64,000 nt of DNA from Lunularia cruciata (GCA_948567375.1 OX419759.1:14786744-14850743), one strand, 5' to 3'; counted from the stretch's first letter, positions 1 through 11,201 are shown. The notes: generated from the sequence alone by a model not told the origin. Translations and numbers: made by a program.

Positions 1-384
1 TATCTAGACGATTGAGGCACATACTGGGAGCAATGGACCGAGTGGACATGGTATTCTTGGGACACATCTAGTAGCTACTAGGGAGAGTGGTCTACTTGGA
101 GTCCATCCAGGTGAGCGTGGGCTACTTGGATTACACCCTTGGTCCACTTGGGATGCAGCTAGAGGAGGTGTGGAGCTTGCAGCTAGAGTGGAGGGAGTTG
201 TTCACACAGAGGTTAGGACCTCTAGTGGTCGGGAGCATGATACTATTGCTCCCAAGGACCCAGTGTAGTAGCCAGTCAGTACGTCTTCCACTCCTACTAT
301 AGTTACAGAGGATACTTGGGAGCTAGATCTTGGACCCAAGCTTATTGGAGAGGAAAGACGGAGGGTTTGGAGGTTCTTGAGGAG

Positions 385-1275
385 CCACACAAGTTGTTTA
401 GCCTTTAGTATGAAGGATTTGGGTGCTCTAAAAGGACCTAGTATATAGATTGAGCTGACTAGCGATACACCAGTTTTCTGACGTCCTTATCAATATAGTG
501 AGATGGAGAGGATATTGATTCAGAGCCAAAGTAGTGACCTTTTTGAGGCTGGTTTGGTGGAGATTTCACATGGAGAGTATGCATCAGCAACAGTGATGCC
601 AGCCAAGAAGGATATGCATGGTAACTACACAAATAGGCGGATGTGTGGAGATTACCGTCCTATCAACTGACAGACCAGGGCTGATCGGTATGCCATGCCT
701 ACACCGGAGGAGATTTTTGATGCGATTGGGCATGCAAAGGTCTTCAGTACTTTGGATCTTTGAGCGGGATATCATCAATTGCTGATCAGGGAGGAGGATA
801 AGTCCAAGATAGCATTTTGGGCTATTGATCCTCACGGTAAGGATGTTATATCAGTGGAGGTTCTTACCATTTGGGTTGAAGAACGCTCTTGTTGAGCTCC
901 AGAGGGTCATGGATAGGATCCTAGCTGGATTGGATTTTGCTCGGTGTTATATTGATCTATAGCACTACTATGGAGGAGCATGAAAGACAGTTGTTGGAGG
1001 TGTTTGAGAGGTTGAGATCTCATGGACTCAAATTACATCCTGGGAAGTGTAGGTTCTTCCATGAGCAGGTTGAGTATTTGGGTCACACTATCTACCCTAG
1101 AGGACTTGGTGTTCAGCAGACCAAGGTAGAGGCTATTGCACGTATTCCTCGGCCTACAGATGTGAGCAGAGTGCGAGCATTCCTTGGGTTGGTGAACTTC
1201 TATCGCCACTATGTTAGAGGATTTACTGCCATTGCCAAGGCCTTGACAAAGCTGACCAAGCTTACACCGAAGTAG
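385..1275 (+). pseudogene. Gypsy reverse transcriptase relic
   Basis: Across frames one can read typical gypsy RT blocks: a strand near 600-660 with AKKD and CGDYRPIN, then the motif-A region near 745-780 with FSTLDL and YHQL, and a connection region at 1050-1240 with HPGKCRFF, YLGHTI and FLGLVNFYRHYV. The catalytic YxDD region near 940-960 is damaged: CYID is followed by a short deletion and frame change. In-frame stops interrupt motif A. The longest open piece (937-1275) covers only the thumb and connection. It is inactive; the family call is secure, the limits are approximate. Confidence 0.85.
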
Positions 1276-1735
1276 TGTTGGGGAGATGAGCAGGAGAGAG
1301 CTTTTGTAGAGCTCAAGGAGAGGTCGACATCTGCTCCTATTTTGAGGAGATCAATTAGAGGACGACCATTTCAGGTTCATACTGATTGGAGTATGTTGGG
1401 GCTTGGAGTGGTGCTCACCCAGCTTGATGATGAGGGGAAGGAGTTTGTAGTGGCCTATGTTAGTCGCTCCAACAATTCAGCGGAGGCATATAGTTCATAT
1501 GAGGGAGAGTGCTTGGCAGCAGTTTGGGCAGTAGCACATTTCTGATGTTACCTATTTGGTAACCCCTTCACTCTCATCACTAATCATCAGCCACTGAGGT
1601 GGTTGATGGAGTCCGACAAGCTTTCAAGGAAGCTTGTACAATGGGCTCTGATTTTACAAGAGTATGATTTCATGGTTGTTCACCGACCTGGAGTGGTGAA
1701 CCGTGATGCAGATGGGTTGAGTAGAAACCCATGTC
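1276..1735 (+). pseudogene. Gypsy RNase H relic
   Basis: This follows the RT and reads FQVHTDWSMLGLGVVLTQ, then YSSYEGECLAAVWAV, and after a stop HQPLRWLM and VHRPGVVNRDADGLSR, the usual markers of a gypsy RNase H (acidic D, E, D positions and the terminal DALSR-like block). Stops near 1275 and 1543 break the frame. The last part is in the same open frame as the downstream linker and integrase (1603-2178). Confidence 0.85.
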
Positions 1736-1782
1736 CCAGCCAGCAAGATCAGACCAGAGCACGTTGGCATGGTGAGACAGAT

Positions 1783-1866
1783 GAGGAGATGGTGCCAGGT
1801 TGGTATGCATTGGCCTTTCTGTGTATATTTTTAGTGGCTTTGGTGGTATCTCTCTCAATGCATACA
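1783..1866 (+). other. Predicted membrane-spanning segment in the RNase H-integrase linker
   Basis: In the open frame 1603-2178, about 20 residues after the RNase H end, lies a hydrophobic run of roughly 22 residues (starting WYALAFLCIFLVALVVSL) followed by a basic SMHTRG. It sits before the integrase zinc-binding domain and fits no standard gypsy pol domain. The run is seen directly; the membrane role is inference from hydrophobicity only. Confidence 0.5.
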
Positions 1867-3219
1867 AGAGGAGTTATTGAGGTCACAAATCCAGAGAGTG
1901 AAGATATTGGTACAGTTCAGCGAGACATTCATGATAATGTCTTAGTGATGGACTATCTTTGCACTAGTGTTGTGGGTGGCATAGTTGGGGCCAAGGAGAG
2001 AGACAGTGTTCTTCAGCAAGCTAGACGGTTTAGATTGGAGGGCAGACACCTTTTGCATGTATGGGAGGATGGTAGAGTGCGAGTAGTACCACTTCCAGCA
2101 CAAAGACCACAGTTGGTCCGTCATGCTCATGAGGAGCTAGGACATTTTGGAGTAAAGCATACATATAGCTTACTCTAGAGTCATTATTGGTGGCGCGGTA
2201 TGCAGACCAAGGTACAGCAGTTTGTTGCCAGATGTGTGGTTTGTGATTGAGTTAGAGCATCATTCAATGCTCCTACGCCACAGTTACACCCATTACCTAT
2301 CATGGGATTGGGTTATCGTTGGAGTTCGGACTTTGCTGGACCTTTATTGCTGACTATGAGACATCATCGGTATGTTTTGGTGATGGTGGAGCACTTCTCC
2401 AAGTGGATTGAGTTGGTGGCACTTCCTAACAAGTCTAGTGAAGGGACAGCTTACTCATTCCTGAATCAAGTTCTTAGTCATTTTGGTGCACCAGCTGAGG
2501 TTTTGATTGATCAAGGTACAGAGTTCTTGGGAGAGTTTTAGGTCTTGTGTGACAAGGCTTTGATTGATCATCGTACTACATCCCAAGATCACCCTGAGGC
2601 AGATGGCTTAGCAGAGAGAGTGGTTCAGACGGTGAAGAGAGGATTGCAAAAGTATGGTTTGCAGAGAGGCCACTTGGGAGATTGGGATCTCTAGTTACCT
2701 TGGTTGGCCATGGGCTATCGGTTCAGCCGGCAAGCCTCCTTAGCATCCTTCTCTCCGTACTTTCTACTCTATGGACAAGATCCAGATTTACCTATAGCCA
2801 TTCGTCAAGATGCTATTGTAGTTTTGGACTTAGATGACCTTGATGTATGGATGAGTGCATGTTCTCAACGGGCAGAGATCTTTTGGAGAGTGACGCCAAT
2901 GGCCTTTGAGAACTTGGCAATTGCTCAGCATAGAGATACTTAACGTTATGCTACCATTTGAGGAGGAGGTTATAGACCCTTGATCCGTCAATTTCATCCA
3001 GGTGAGTATGTATATCTACAGCAGATAGCATCGACAACACTTGATGTTTCGACGGGCCGTGCTATCTTGAGAGTGCGTGAGGTTTTGCCATCTGGAGTCC
3101 TTGTGTTAGAAGGACATGATGGTGTTGTTTGGAAGGATCATGTGCGCAATTGTGCGCCATGCCACCTTCCAAACATTGATGGTACTATGGACCCAAGCTT
3201 GGCACTTGTACGTGCAAGC
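1867..3219 (+). pseudogene. Gypsy integrase relic
   Basis: The zinc-binding domain is visible near 2120-2250: HAHEELGH, then WWRGM and a terminal CVVCD pair (HHCC pattern). The catalytic core follows with SDFAGPL (first Asp, about 2329), VLIDQGTEF (second Asp, about 2508) and DHPEADGLAERVVQT (Glu region, about 2590-2630). The C-terminal part has the linker GEYVYLQ and a late module near 3060-3160 (ILRVREVLPSGVLVLEG). Stops at about 2176, 2250, 2539, 2692 and 2943 split it. A PHD-like finger, rather than a chromodomain, follows. Confidence 0.85.
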
Positions 3220-3225
3220 TTGAGG

Positions 3226-3360
3226 TGTATGTTATGTGGTTCTTCTGGTGGAGCTGCTACTATGTTAGTGTGTGATAGCTATTCAAGAGGATGGCATATG
3301 GCATGTATGACTCCTCCCCTCATGGTGGTTCCTTAGGGAATGTGGTTATGTCCTAGATGT
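3226..3360 (+). pseudogene. PHD-finger-like zinc motif at the integrase C-terminus
   Basis: The reading is CMLCGSS, MLVCDSYSRGWHMAC, TPPL, then after one stop a MWLCPRC end. Spacing fits a C4-H-C3 PHD finger: CxxC, C-D-x-x, W-H-x-x-C and a final CPRC. The fourth zinc ligand, normally Cys in a CDxC block, reads Tyr here, and a stop falls before the last Cys pair, so this copy is dead. PHD fingers bind histone H3 tails; at the end of an integrase such a module could guide integration, as chromodomains do. The function is inference. Confidence 0.7.
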
Positions 3361-3522
3361 ACTTGACCTATAGCTAGTTCATTCTTTATATGGTATAGAT
3401 TGCAGACAGGCGACTAACAATGGGGCTCCATAGCACCCGGCCTCTTGATCTTTGCCCATTATAGGGTATACAATATACTTAGAGTAGATGGCTATCTGGA
3501 GTTAGAGGGACCTAACCGCCAG

Positions 3523-3535
3523 CTAGGGGGACAAT
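3523..3535 (+). promoter_or_regulatory. Polypurine tract of the PHD-gypsy
   Basis: A purine-rich block (AGCTAGGGGGACAA) lies directly before the LTR start TGTTACAC, as expected for plus-strand priming at a 3' LTR. Confidence 0.65.
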
Positions 3536-4080
3536 TGTTACACTTTAGAGTCTATGTATGACTTATGTGTGAGTTGTGCTTCTATAGTGTATGATATTGA
3601 CAGCGATGTATGTTGTGTAGCAATGTATATACGCACGACAATTGTCATGCCATTTGTAGTGTCGCATCTAGATGCTCGGACATTGGAGTTCTAGTGATAG
3701 TAGTTAGAGTTATTTCAGCAGTATCTCAGAAACTACTTTCTGACGGTCTGATGTCGTGTTCGGGGTACTGACTTCATGGTGGGGCCCATTGTCACTTTGC
3801 ACCATTTGCACCGTCGAGTGTGCCATCAGCGGGACCATTAGAGTTCAGACCTAGCTCAAGTCCACGGGGTATAGTTTTGAAGTGAGCTCTAGAGAGCTCA
3901 CTTCTTTGATGTTGAGCCTTCGAGTTCCTGGCTATGGTGGACAAAGGCCGGCAAGTGTCACCTGGATTCTCTATACTTGAGTGGGTGTGGCTTGACTGTA
4001 ATCAGTGCCCAATTGTTGGCAGTTTATAGAGTGACAAATCAAGTACTGATCTGAGTTGAGTTGAGTTGAGAGTGGTAAAC
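3536..4080 (+). repeat. 3' LTR of the PHD-gypsy
   Basis: It starts TGTTACAC after the purine tract and plausibly ends TAAACA at 4080. The first roughly 110 bp recur at 4092-4205. A GTTGA tandem microrepeat lies near 4050-4070. The right end is inferred from the terminal CA and is uncertain. Confidence 0.6.
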
Positions 4081-4091
4081 AATCTGATTAT

Positions 4092-4205
4092 TGTGGCACT
4101 TTAGAGTCTATGTATGACTTATGTGTGAGTTGTGCTTCTATAGTGTATGATGTTGATAGTGATGTTTGTTGTGTAGTGATGTATATATGCATGACAACAT
4201 ACCTT
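4092..4205 (+). repeat. Partial second copy of the same LTR start
   Basis: Reads as the first ~110 bp of the LTR at 3536 with few differences (offset 556 bp). It ends where the minus-strand gag relic begins, so it marks a junction between two elements. Confidence 0.65.
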
Positions 4206-5760
4206 GGACCTTGATATAATGTGCTTGCTTGAGGTTGTACTTCTTGGGTTTGGTACACAGCCTCCTCTTCCTCTTCTTGTTTCCATCCCGGAACCCAATC
4301 AATCTGTTGCACCAGGAATGCATTACACGTATTGCATTCCGTGTTTGCATGGCCTGACTTGCCACACACGGTGCACCATACATTAGATCTGCCAAATGAT
4401 GGAGGCTTCCTTTGCCCCAATCATCTGGATCTTAAAATCCAAAAACTCCTTTATGAGGGCATCTAGCTTGGTATCTACCTTATGTACACATTTTGTTGGG
4501 GGTGTCAATAATTTCTTACCCCCATGTCTTTGTATCCTTCTTGGCTTTGATTCTTCTTTGGACTCCAAAGAAGAACTTGAAGACATGGAGGATTCCTCCA
4601 AAGAAGAGGATGTACTGCAAGAAGCTCTCCTTCTGGGCTTCTCTTGGTTTCTTTTATTGCCGGCAGAATGAGAGTGAGCCGCCTCATATTGGGTGACATG
4701 TTTGAGTACCTTGTCTTGGGAAGTTACATTCCTCTCCCTGGAAAAGATCCAAATCTCAGGTGAAAGTCCTCCTAGGAACCAAGTAATAGCTTGGGCATTG
4801 GAGTAACCCACCACACCCGATTGCTTTGGGACTCGGTTCAAAAGCATCACGAACCGCTCAAAATAGTCTCTCAACTTCTCCTTCTTGCCTCTATCCAAAT
4901 CTTGAGTGCTGTGAAGACACTCGTGTCATAATCAACTTCACAGAAATGTTCTAGGAAATTTTTCTCAAGTCTGCCCAGTTTGCCAGTACGAACTCCTTTT
5001 CGGTTACATGGGTGTACTAGCTCCAAGCTTTCTTTCGGAGTAGACTTGAGAAAGTTTGCAGTCAATCTGCCAAGTCATGTTCCTTGTTGGCAAAGGAGAT
5101 GACTTTGAATTCTTTGATGAATTCATTGGGGTCTTTGTCTTGTTGTGTCCCCTTGTATTTTTGATAGGCATGTTGGGTGACAAGTAGCAAAATCATTGTT
5201 TGACTTGGTGGGATCGGTTGGGGTAAATTTGAACTTGTTGGAACCAAGGGATTGGCTGGTATCAACGCCGTGTTGACAGCCTAGGTGTTCCAATTGGTCA
5301 GGTTCAAATTCAGGTCTTCTTCAACAATTTTGTCTCTTAGCATGTCGACTTCAACCTGAGTGGAAGAATCAGGATCAATACCTTTGGAGTGTTCTTCAAA
5401 ATTCCTTTAAGACAATCCAAGAATCGTGCGTAGAAGGTGTTGACACTCTTCTTCCATTAGTGTATGTGTTGTCTTTTCTTGAACAAAATTATTTAGAGAT
5501 GCGACTTCCTTTACAACTCTAGGGGAAGTCGGTGTACTAGGCCGTAATAAATATGTTTGCCCGCTTGAGTCTTTTTTCTTCTTGGAAGAGGGAGACGAGA
5601 AGTGGCCTTGCCAATTGCCTTTGCATTTCTTTTGGTCAAGTTCTTGCAGGGATTCTTGCACTTTGTTGAGAAGTTGAAAGTCCAACACCTCTTGTTTGGT
5701 TACGTAAAAAGTATATTGGATCTTTAGGCATTTGTCTTCTTCACAATGCAATGTTTGTCT
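4206..5760 (-). pseudogene. Retrotransposon gag relic with CCHC zinc knuckle
   Basis: On the minus strand the region encodes a gag-like protein in several frames. Toward its 3' end there is a clear zinc knuckle, CTVCGKSGHANTEC (CX2CX4HX4C, about 4328-4370), which binds RNA in Gag proteins. Upstream lies a capsid-like part (for example YQKYKGTQQDKDPNEFIKEF near 5100-5180 and LRDYFERFVMLLNRVP near 4830-4880) and a Ser/Glu-rich spacer near 4540-4640. The N-terminal piece 5407-5751 is Lys/Gln-rich. Frames break at least four times. It is probably a gypsy gag, since a gypsy-type leader precedes it. Confidence 0.7.
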
Positions 5761-6066
5761 TCAAAATCTCTATCTCTCAGATCTATCAAGGCATTGCCCC
5801 GATTGCACTTCACTCTAGATCAAACACATAGAATGAAGATCAAGGCTGCGGAATCCAACATCTGACAAGCACACTAACTTGCACTTCAAAATTCTCCACA
5901 CACTCACAAACACACACCCAAAATTGATACTCAAAATCAAGCTCAAGCAACAAGCACTGCTTCACAGCACTTTGCTTTATCTATTCTCAGAAATTATGAG
6001 CACTGAACAACATTTTCATGTAAATGCCACTCTTAAATACTGAGCAAACGACAACTACTAACAAAA
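5761..6066 (-). repeat. Leader/5' UTR-like region of the minus-strand gag relic
   Basis: Read on the minus strand it matches, in order, the plus-strand stretch 15,310-15,600 (shared GAGTGGCATT, CAGTGCT, CTTGTTGCTTGAGC and TTGGATTCCGCAGCC blocks). In both copies it lies between a coiled-coil ORF and downstream coding sequence, so it is probably an untranslated leader. Confidence 0.6.
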
Positions 6067-6069
6067 ATA

Positions 6070-7486
6070 TTGTTCTACAACAACTTTTCTAACCTGCAGA
6101 TCCGAAATGACAATGCACCTCTTCATATCTGCCTCTTCAAATCTCAAATCTATTACTACTCTGATCCAATGTCTACCTCTTCCTTGGCTTCCAATCTTGA
6201 AGTAACTTCACTTACTACTCTATCCTTGGGTTTAGGAACTCCTAATTCCTCTACCAATTCTAACACTTCTTTGTTCTAATCTACAATTCCTGTCATAGGT
6301 ATTCTTTCTAAATCTCTATCTCCCGACCCACTCTTTTCTAATATCTCCGAGGGTAATTTTGAAGATATCTATACTCCTATGTCATCTATTTTGGGCTTTG
6401 CTCTTACATCCTTCCAAAGTTTATTTATCTCCAATTTCACTAAGTCTAATCTAATTGTGATATTGTCTTCCACTTCCAATATCTTCCTATCTATACAAGT
6501 TTTGAGACTGATAAGTAAGACGTTCAAGTCTTTATCCTTTGCATTTCTCCTCCTCATCTCCCACACCAACAACTTCAACTTGTGCAGTTTTGTCTATTCA
6601 ATTTGCATGTTGGCTTATGTACTCAATGTTGTATTCATCTTCGTCACTATCTCCTTCAATGGCTCCTGTCTCATTCTTCTCTCCTGTTCTTGATCTGCAA
6701 GCCAATCTTCTCTATACATTGCCAATTCTGCTTTGAGCTCGGCTTTTATTGTCTCCTTCTCCTTCTCCTTCTCCTTTTGCACAATCTTCTCCTCCAAATT
6801 GCAAAGTAACTCTCTTAATCTTTCTTCCTCTCTATATCTCATTGTCAACTCTCTTTGCCAGAGTTGCTTCTTCTCTTCTACACTCTCCATTACTTTATCA
6901 ACCTCTTGCTCCTGCTCTGCTACTCTCGCCATAGCATGGATAATCTATAATCTCAAATTATAGCAAACTATTGTTTCAAGATTTCATACTCCGCTACTTG
7001 TCTCTCCCTTGCTATGAAATTTTGCTCTATAATTCTCCCTCTACTCCCCACTTCTCTCTTCAAGTTCTTGACTTGATTTTTCACTACTGCATCTACTCAT
7101 AGCACTTCCCTTTCCTCCTCACCTTGGATTATACTCTTCTTCAATTCCGAGTTCTCTTCTTTTAATCAAGCTAACACCTACGATAAAGTCTTCACCTCCG
7201 GACACTTTGACTGCATCTCCTTCTACTTGTGCTCTAACTTCACTAACAATAGGCACACAATCTCCCATAGATACTCTCCTCCTTCACTCGGAGTTACCTT
7301 GACTTGCGGACTTGACTCCTTCTTTGCCTCTTCCTCACTTGACACTCGCCTTCTCAACCGCAATCGCCTTATAGGAATGGATTCTTTGCTCCCCAAACTT
7401 CCACTCTCTACTTCTCTTACCTTACTCAGCCCCGCTTTATACTTTGCCTTACATATGGAATGGACTCCACTCTAAATTGTAACTAT
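6070..7486 (-). pseudogene. Retrotransposon-associated coiled-coil ORF, truncated inverted copy
   Basis: The minus strand encodes a Lys/Glu-rich coiled coil in pieces. The best (6615-6932) contains SVEEKKQLWQRELTMRYREEERLREL and EEKIVQKEKEKEKE-type heptads and is closely similar to plus-strand residues encoded at 14,500-14,800. The match continues to about 7,486, equivalent to about 13,945 in the other copy, where it stops against an unrelated gypsy 3' end. The N-terminal half is therefore missing. Function unknown; structural or Gag-like is a guess. Confidence 0.65.
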
Positions 7487-7729
7487 CTTCTTATACAACA
7501 ATTGCCAAATATTTTTTCCAGGCAAACTGCATTTGAGATGGATGGTGCCTTATCGAGTTCTTCATCTTTATGAAAATGGGTCCATTCAACTTGCACACTT
7601 GGAAAGGCAACCATTTGCCACTTGCGTGAATGAGTGGCAAGTTCAGAGATATTGGACCATAGACTTGGAAGTCTATAAGACACCCGAGGTCTATGTTTGT
7701 GGGGATGCTCACATTTGAGGGAGGGGGTA
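7487..7729 (+). pseudogene. Integrase C-terminal (GPY/F-like) end of a gypsy, with polypurine tract
   Basis: The plus strand reads VPYRVLHLYENGSIQL, then FATCVNEWQVQRYW, the usual look of the gypsy integrase GPY/F module and tail. It ends at a stop, followed by GAGGGAGGGGG (7717-7727), a polypurine tract, and the LTR start TGTGGTACCC. The left edge is a sharp junction with the inverted coiled-coil ORF. Confidence 0.7.
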
Positions 7730-8220
7730 TGTGGTACCCAAATTTTTGTTTTTTTCTTATTTCTGAAGAAGACGTGTACAGAAGAAGTTGTATTGCGCAT
7801 ATATGGCAGAAGAAGGTGAAGAAAGGTGTCCTCAAGGTGTAACCCAAGGCAAAGGACTTTGTGTCAAAAGGTGAGGTACTTGGAATTGCCCTCTCAGCAT
7901 GCAATCCAAAGTAAGGATACTTTGTCTCGGGGGCGCTCAACCCAAGGCAAGGACTATATAACAACTTTCCTTCAAGGTGAGACATTCAAGAAGGTATCAT
8001 TCACAAAACCGGCGGTCATACGCATGAGGGGAAATTGATAATGATAGGAGCATGCAGGAGGTGTGATTTCTTGGTAGAAACTCAAAGTGAAGAAAGATGG
8101 AGGAGGCATGCCACTATAAAATTTGGGCTAGAAACAAAGTGATGAAAAGCAATTTTCCATTGCTGTTAAGAAGTCATCTTGTAGGAGATTGTGGGAAGGG
8201 AAGTGTAGTTAAAGACATGT
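7730..8220 (+). repeat. LTR of the TGTGGTACCC gypsy family
   Basis: It begins TGTGGTACCC after a polypurine tract and matches 12,295-12,782 along its length in the same orientation (shared ACCGGCGGTCATACG, GTGATTTCTTGGTAGAAACT and GGGAAGGGAAG blocks). Homology ends near 8220, so the right end here is cut. Confidence 0.7.
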
Positions 8221-8224
8221 GAAA

Positions 8225-8350
8225 GGTGTCCTTGGGTTACACCTAAAGGACACCTTTCCTTGCCTTCTTCTACCATATAAGCGCAATACGACTTCTTCTA
8301 TATACTTCTTCTTTAGAAATAAGAAAAATACAAAAATGTGGGTACCACAT
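8225..8350 (-). repeat. Inverted fragment of the same LTR start
   Basis: The minus strand from 8350 down reads TGTGGTACCCACATTTTTG and onward as the first ~120 bp of the LTR family seen at 7730 and 12,295. It forms a tail-to-tail pair with the preceding LTR. A short local palindrome (AAAGGTGTCC/GGACACCTTT) lies at about 8220-8257. Confidence 0.65.
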
Positions 8351-11201
8351 GCTTCTTTGTGCTTGTTGGTCCATTGAAACCTCAAGTTCTTCTCCAAGAG
8401 ATTGGTCAATGGTGCTGCCATATGAGCAAAGTAGTGTATTTACCATCGCAAAAGCTAGCCAATTCATTTATTACCCATACCTCACTAGCATCCTTTGGAG
8501 TAGGCCAATTAGTGATGGCCTTGATTTTCTCTTCTTCCATCTTCCATCATTTATTGTAAGAAGTCAAAGTGTGCATTTTGGTAGAAGGAAGTTACCTTCT
8601 TGGGTCACAAGATCTCCTCTGATGAGATCTTGTGACCCAAGAAGGTAACTTCCTTCTGCCAAAAGGCACACTTCAACTTCTTGCAATACAACTTTTGTTG
8701 TCGTAGTTGTCTTAGGACTTTTTGCACATGATTCACATGTTTTGCCTTTGTCTTGCTATAGATTAAGATATCATTCAAGAATACCACCACATACCAATCT
8801 AATAGTCCATCCAAAACCCAATGCATTTGATCCATGAAGACTACTAGAGCATTAGTGACCCCAAAAGGTAGAACTCTCCACTCAAAATCTGCATAACTTG
8901 TGCAAAAGGCAATCTTTTGCACATCCTCCCTATCAATAGGGATTTTTCAATACCTATTACAAAGATCCAACTTGGAGAAATATTGTGCTCCACTCAACTG
9001 ATTAAGCAAGTCATCAATTTGAGGCGATGGGTATGCATTCTTCATTGTTTGTTTATTGAGCCCACGGTAATCAATACACAAACAAAGTACTCCATCCTTT
9101 TTTGGAATAAATAGTACCGGTGCTCCCTAAGGAGATGTACCACATCATAAAATATCCTGCTCCAACAACTCCATGAGTGTTGTTTGCAACTCCTCCAACT
9201 CCTTTGGTGAGAGCTAATAGATTGGTCTACTCATTGGAGTACTCCTTGGTAATAACTCAATCTTGAAGGGCATACAACGATCAGAGTGTAATTTCTTTGA
9301 TAGATCATCCAAAAAAACATTCACAAACTCTTGAACTATTTGGTCAACCATTGCTCAATGAAGCTCTTAACTCTCCTTAGATTCTCCTTGTGCAATTGGC
9401 TTGATCCACACCACAAAAACAAGTTTATCTTTTTCCAAAGCTTACTCTATAGCTGCTTAACTAACAAACTTCCCATCTAAGGACTTATCTTCTTTCAAGA
9501 TTTGCTCTATAGCTGCTTTCTTGATAAACTTCCCACCTTGGGACTTCACTTCCTTCAAAGCTTGCTTTATGGCCACTTTCCTTACAAACTTCCCATCTTG
9601 GGACTAGCTATTCTTAGGTGTCTTACTTAAAGGTGTGAGACAACCTAATCAGAAATTCCTACCTTGGTTTTGTACTTGAATTTGTTGTTGGGTCAATCAA
9701 ATTGAACCTTATGACATTCAAGCCAAGGTAGTCCTAGAATGACATCATAGTGTAGAGGTGCCACTACAAAACTCATACACTCCAAATTCTTCTTCCCAAT
9801 CTTAAAGGTACAAGATACAAGGTACAAAATGCAGAACTCTTTCTACCAACTGCCATCATCAATCTACTTCCAATTACTGGCTTGATAGGAATACTCAATT
9901 CCTTTGCTAATTGCATAGATATGCAATTCTTTGAACTTTTAGAATCAACCAAAATCCTACAACCATGATCAAAAATCATACCTTGCAAGTAAAGCAAACT
10001 TGCATAGGTCGAACCTTTGATCCTACTGGAACTAATCAAGTTCCCAACAAGTAGCTCAAATATCCTACTAGGATTTGTCATTTCCCTAATCAATGTGCTC
10101 CACAGACTCCATTTGGGCAATTTTTGAAGGTCACTCATTCTTGAGTGGACATTCAACAATGCAATGTCCAACTTGGTGACAATAAAAACAACCACCATTT
10201 TTTTGCAATCTTTCTTTATTTGTTGTACCTAGTGGTCTCTATTTGATAGCATCAATTTTTACTAGTGCCAATTCCTCCACACATGTTAGTGTACTGGTAG
10301 GATTTGTATAGATTTAGGTCATTACCAAGGAATCAAAGCGCTCAACTCAACCAACTATATGGCTTCTTCCACATTTTGTGGCTCTTGCATGGTCACCTCC
10401 AATTTGGTTTGTGACTTCAAGCCCCTCACAAATTGATCCCAAACTTCATCTTCTTGTATATTTGGAATCTTTATGATAATGTTCTGGAATTGTGTGATGT
10501 AGCTCCTTATAGAGCCAATCTATTTCAATTCCACCAACTTATCTTGTGCTTGAAATTGACCTAGTATTGCATTCTTGAATTCTTCCCATGTCAAGATTGG
10601 TGCAAAACTTTGTCATTTAGCTCGCTCCACTCAGAATTGTCAACAAAGTTTTGCCACGCCATCCAATTGGCTAGAAGCCAAGAGAATCTATTCATCTTGA
10701 AGATTGGTAGCTTCAAAGTAACATTCACAATCAAACACAAAATTCTCAATTGTGCCCGAGAGATTCTTGCCTTCAAACACCTTGAGTTTTGGAAATTGAA
10801 TTTGATCTTCTCTATCTCAAATTGGTGCTCTCTCTACATGTTCTTGTTGTTGATGGTCTCATTCATCCAACAATCAAGTAAGCTACTCAATTATTTGCTA
10901 TATAGTAATGATAACGTCGGGTATTGCCGCCATGGCTACTACTCTATCCCACTACTCCCAATTTATCTAATTTATTAACATAGATGCAGCACATCCACCA
11001 TTCTCCATAAGTTACAACTAGTAGTATCAAGGGTTCCTTAGACAAGATGATTGCATGTAGAAAATCTTACCCAAAGAGTGAGGTGATGAATTATGTGAAA
11101 TGATGCTTGGGCAATACCTAGACAAAAAAATCCCAATGGTTTGGCAAAGATGGATTTGTGGTCCATAAATTCCATCCATCCCATTCTTGCTCTAATACTA
11201 A
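8350..11201 (-). mobile_element. Degenerate minus-strand Ty3/gypsy internal region
   Basis: Read right to left it gives gag (about 10,200-10,980), a zinc knuckle CFYCHQVGHCIVEC (about 10,135-10,185, an intact CX2CX4HX4C), a protease (9773-10,110, with ILVDSKSSKN in place of DSG), then RT to about 8605 with FLND at the catalytic YxDD site. It is colinear with and similar to the chromovirus at 18.4-24.0 kb, but breaks off in RT at a palindrome. From 8350 to 8551 comes an RT piece in the same direction as the copy at 20,770-20,960. Integrase and the left LTR are missing. Confidence 0.8.
8552..8690. repeat. Fold-back palindrome inside the RT relic (~63-bp arms, 9-bp loop)
   Basis: The left arm 8552-8615 ends AGATCT and the right arm 8625-8690 begins AGATCT; the arms are reverse complements with a few mismatches and a CCTCTGATG spacer. 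The right arm is the native RT sequence, as in the other copy near 20,960-21,030; the left arm is an inverted duplicate of it. Confidence 0.85.

Larger units (their letters stand above)
1..3535 (+). mobile_element. Degenerate Ty3/gypsy internal region (pol) with C-terminal PHD-like finger
   Basis: The stretch reads on the plus strand, with many stops and frameshifts, as reverse transcriptase, RNase H, integrase and a terminal PHD-like zinc finger, followed by a purine tract and an LTR. The RT-RH-IN order is that of Ty3/gypsy. The left end runs off the window; 1-380 gives no clear domain, though it should hold the gag-protease side. No frame is long enough for a working polyprotein, so this is an old inactive copy. 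The left LTR is not in the window. Confidence 0.85.

Noticed and set aside
6379-6963. Overlapping Ser/Leu/Phe-rich plus-strand frames
   Set aside because: They are the antisense of the minus-strand coiled-coil ORF; the Glu/Lys heptads on the minus strand have a matching copy at 14.5-14.8 kb.
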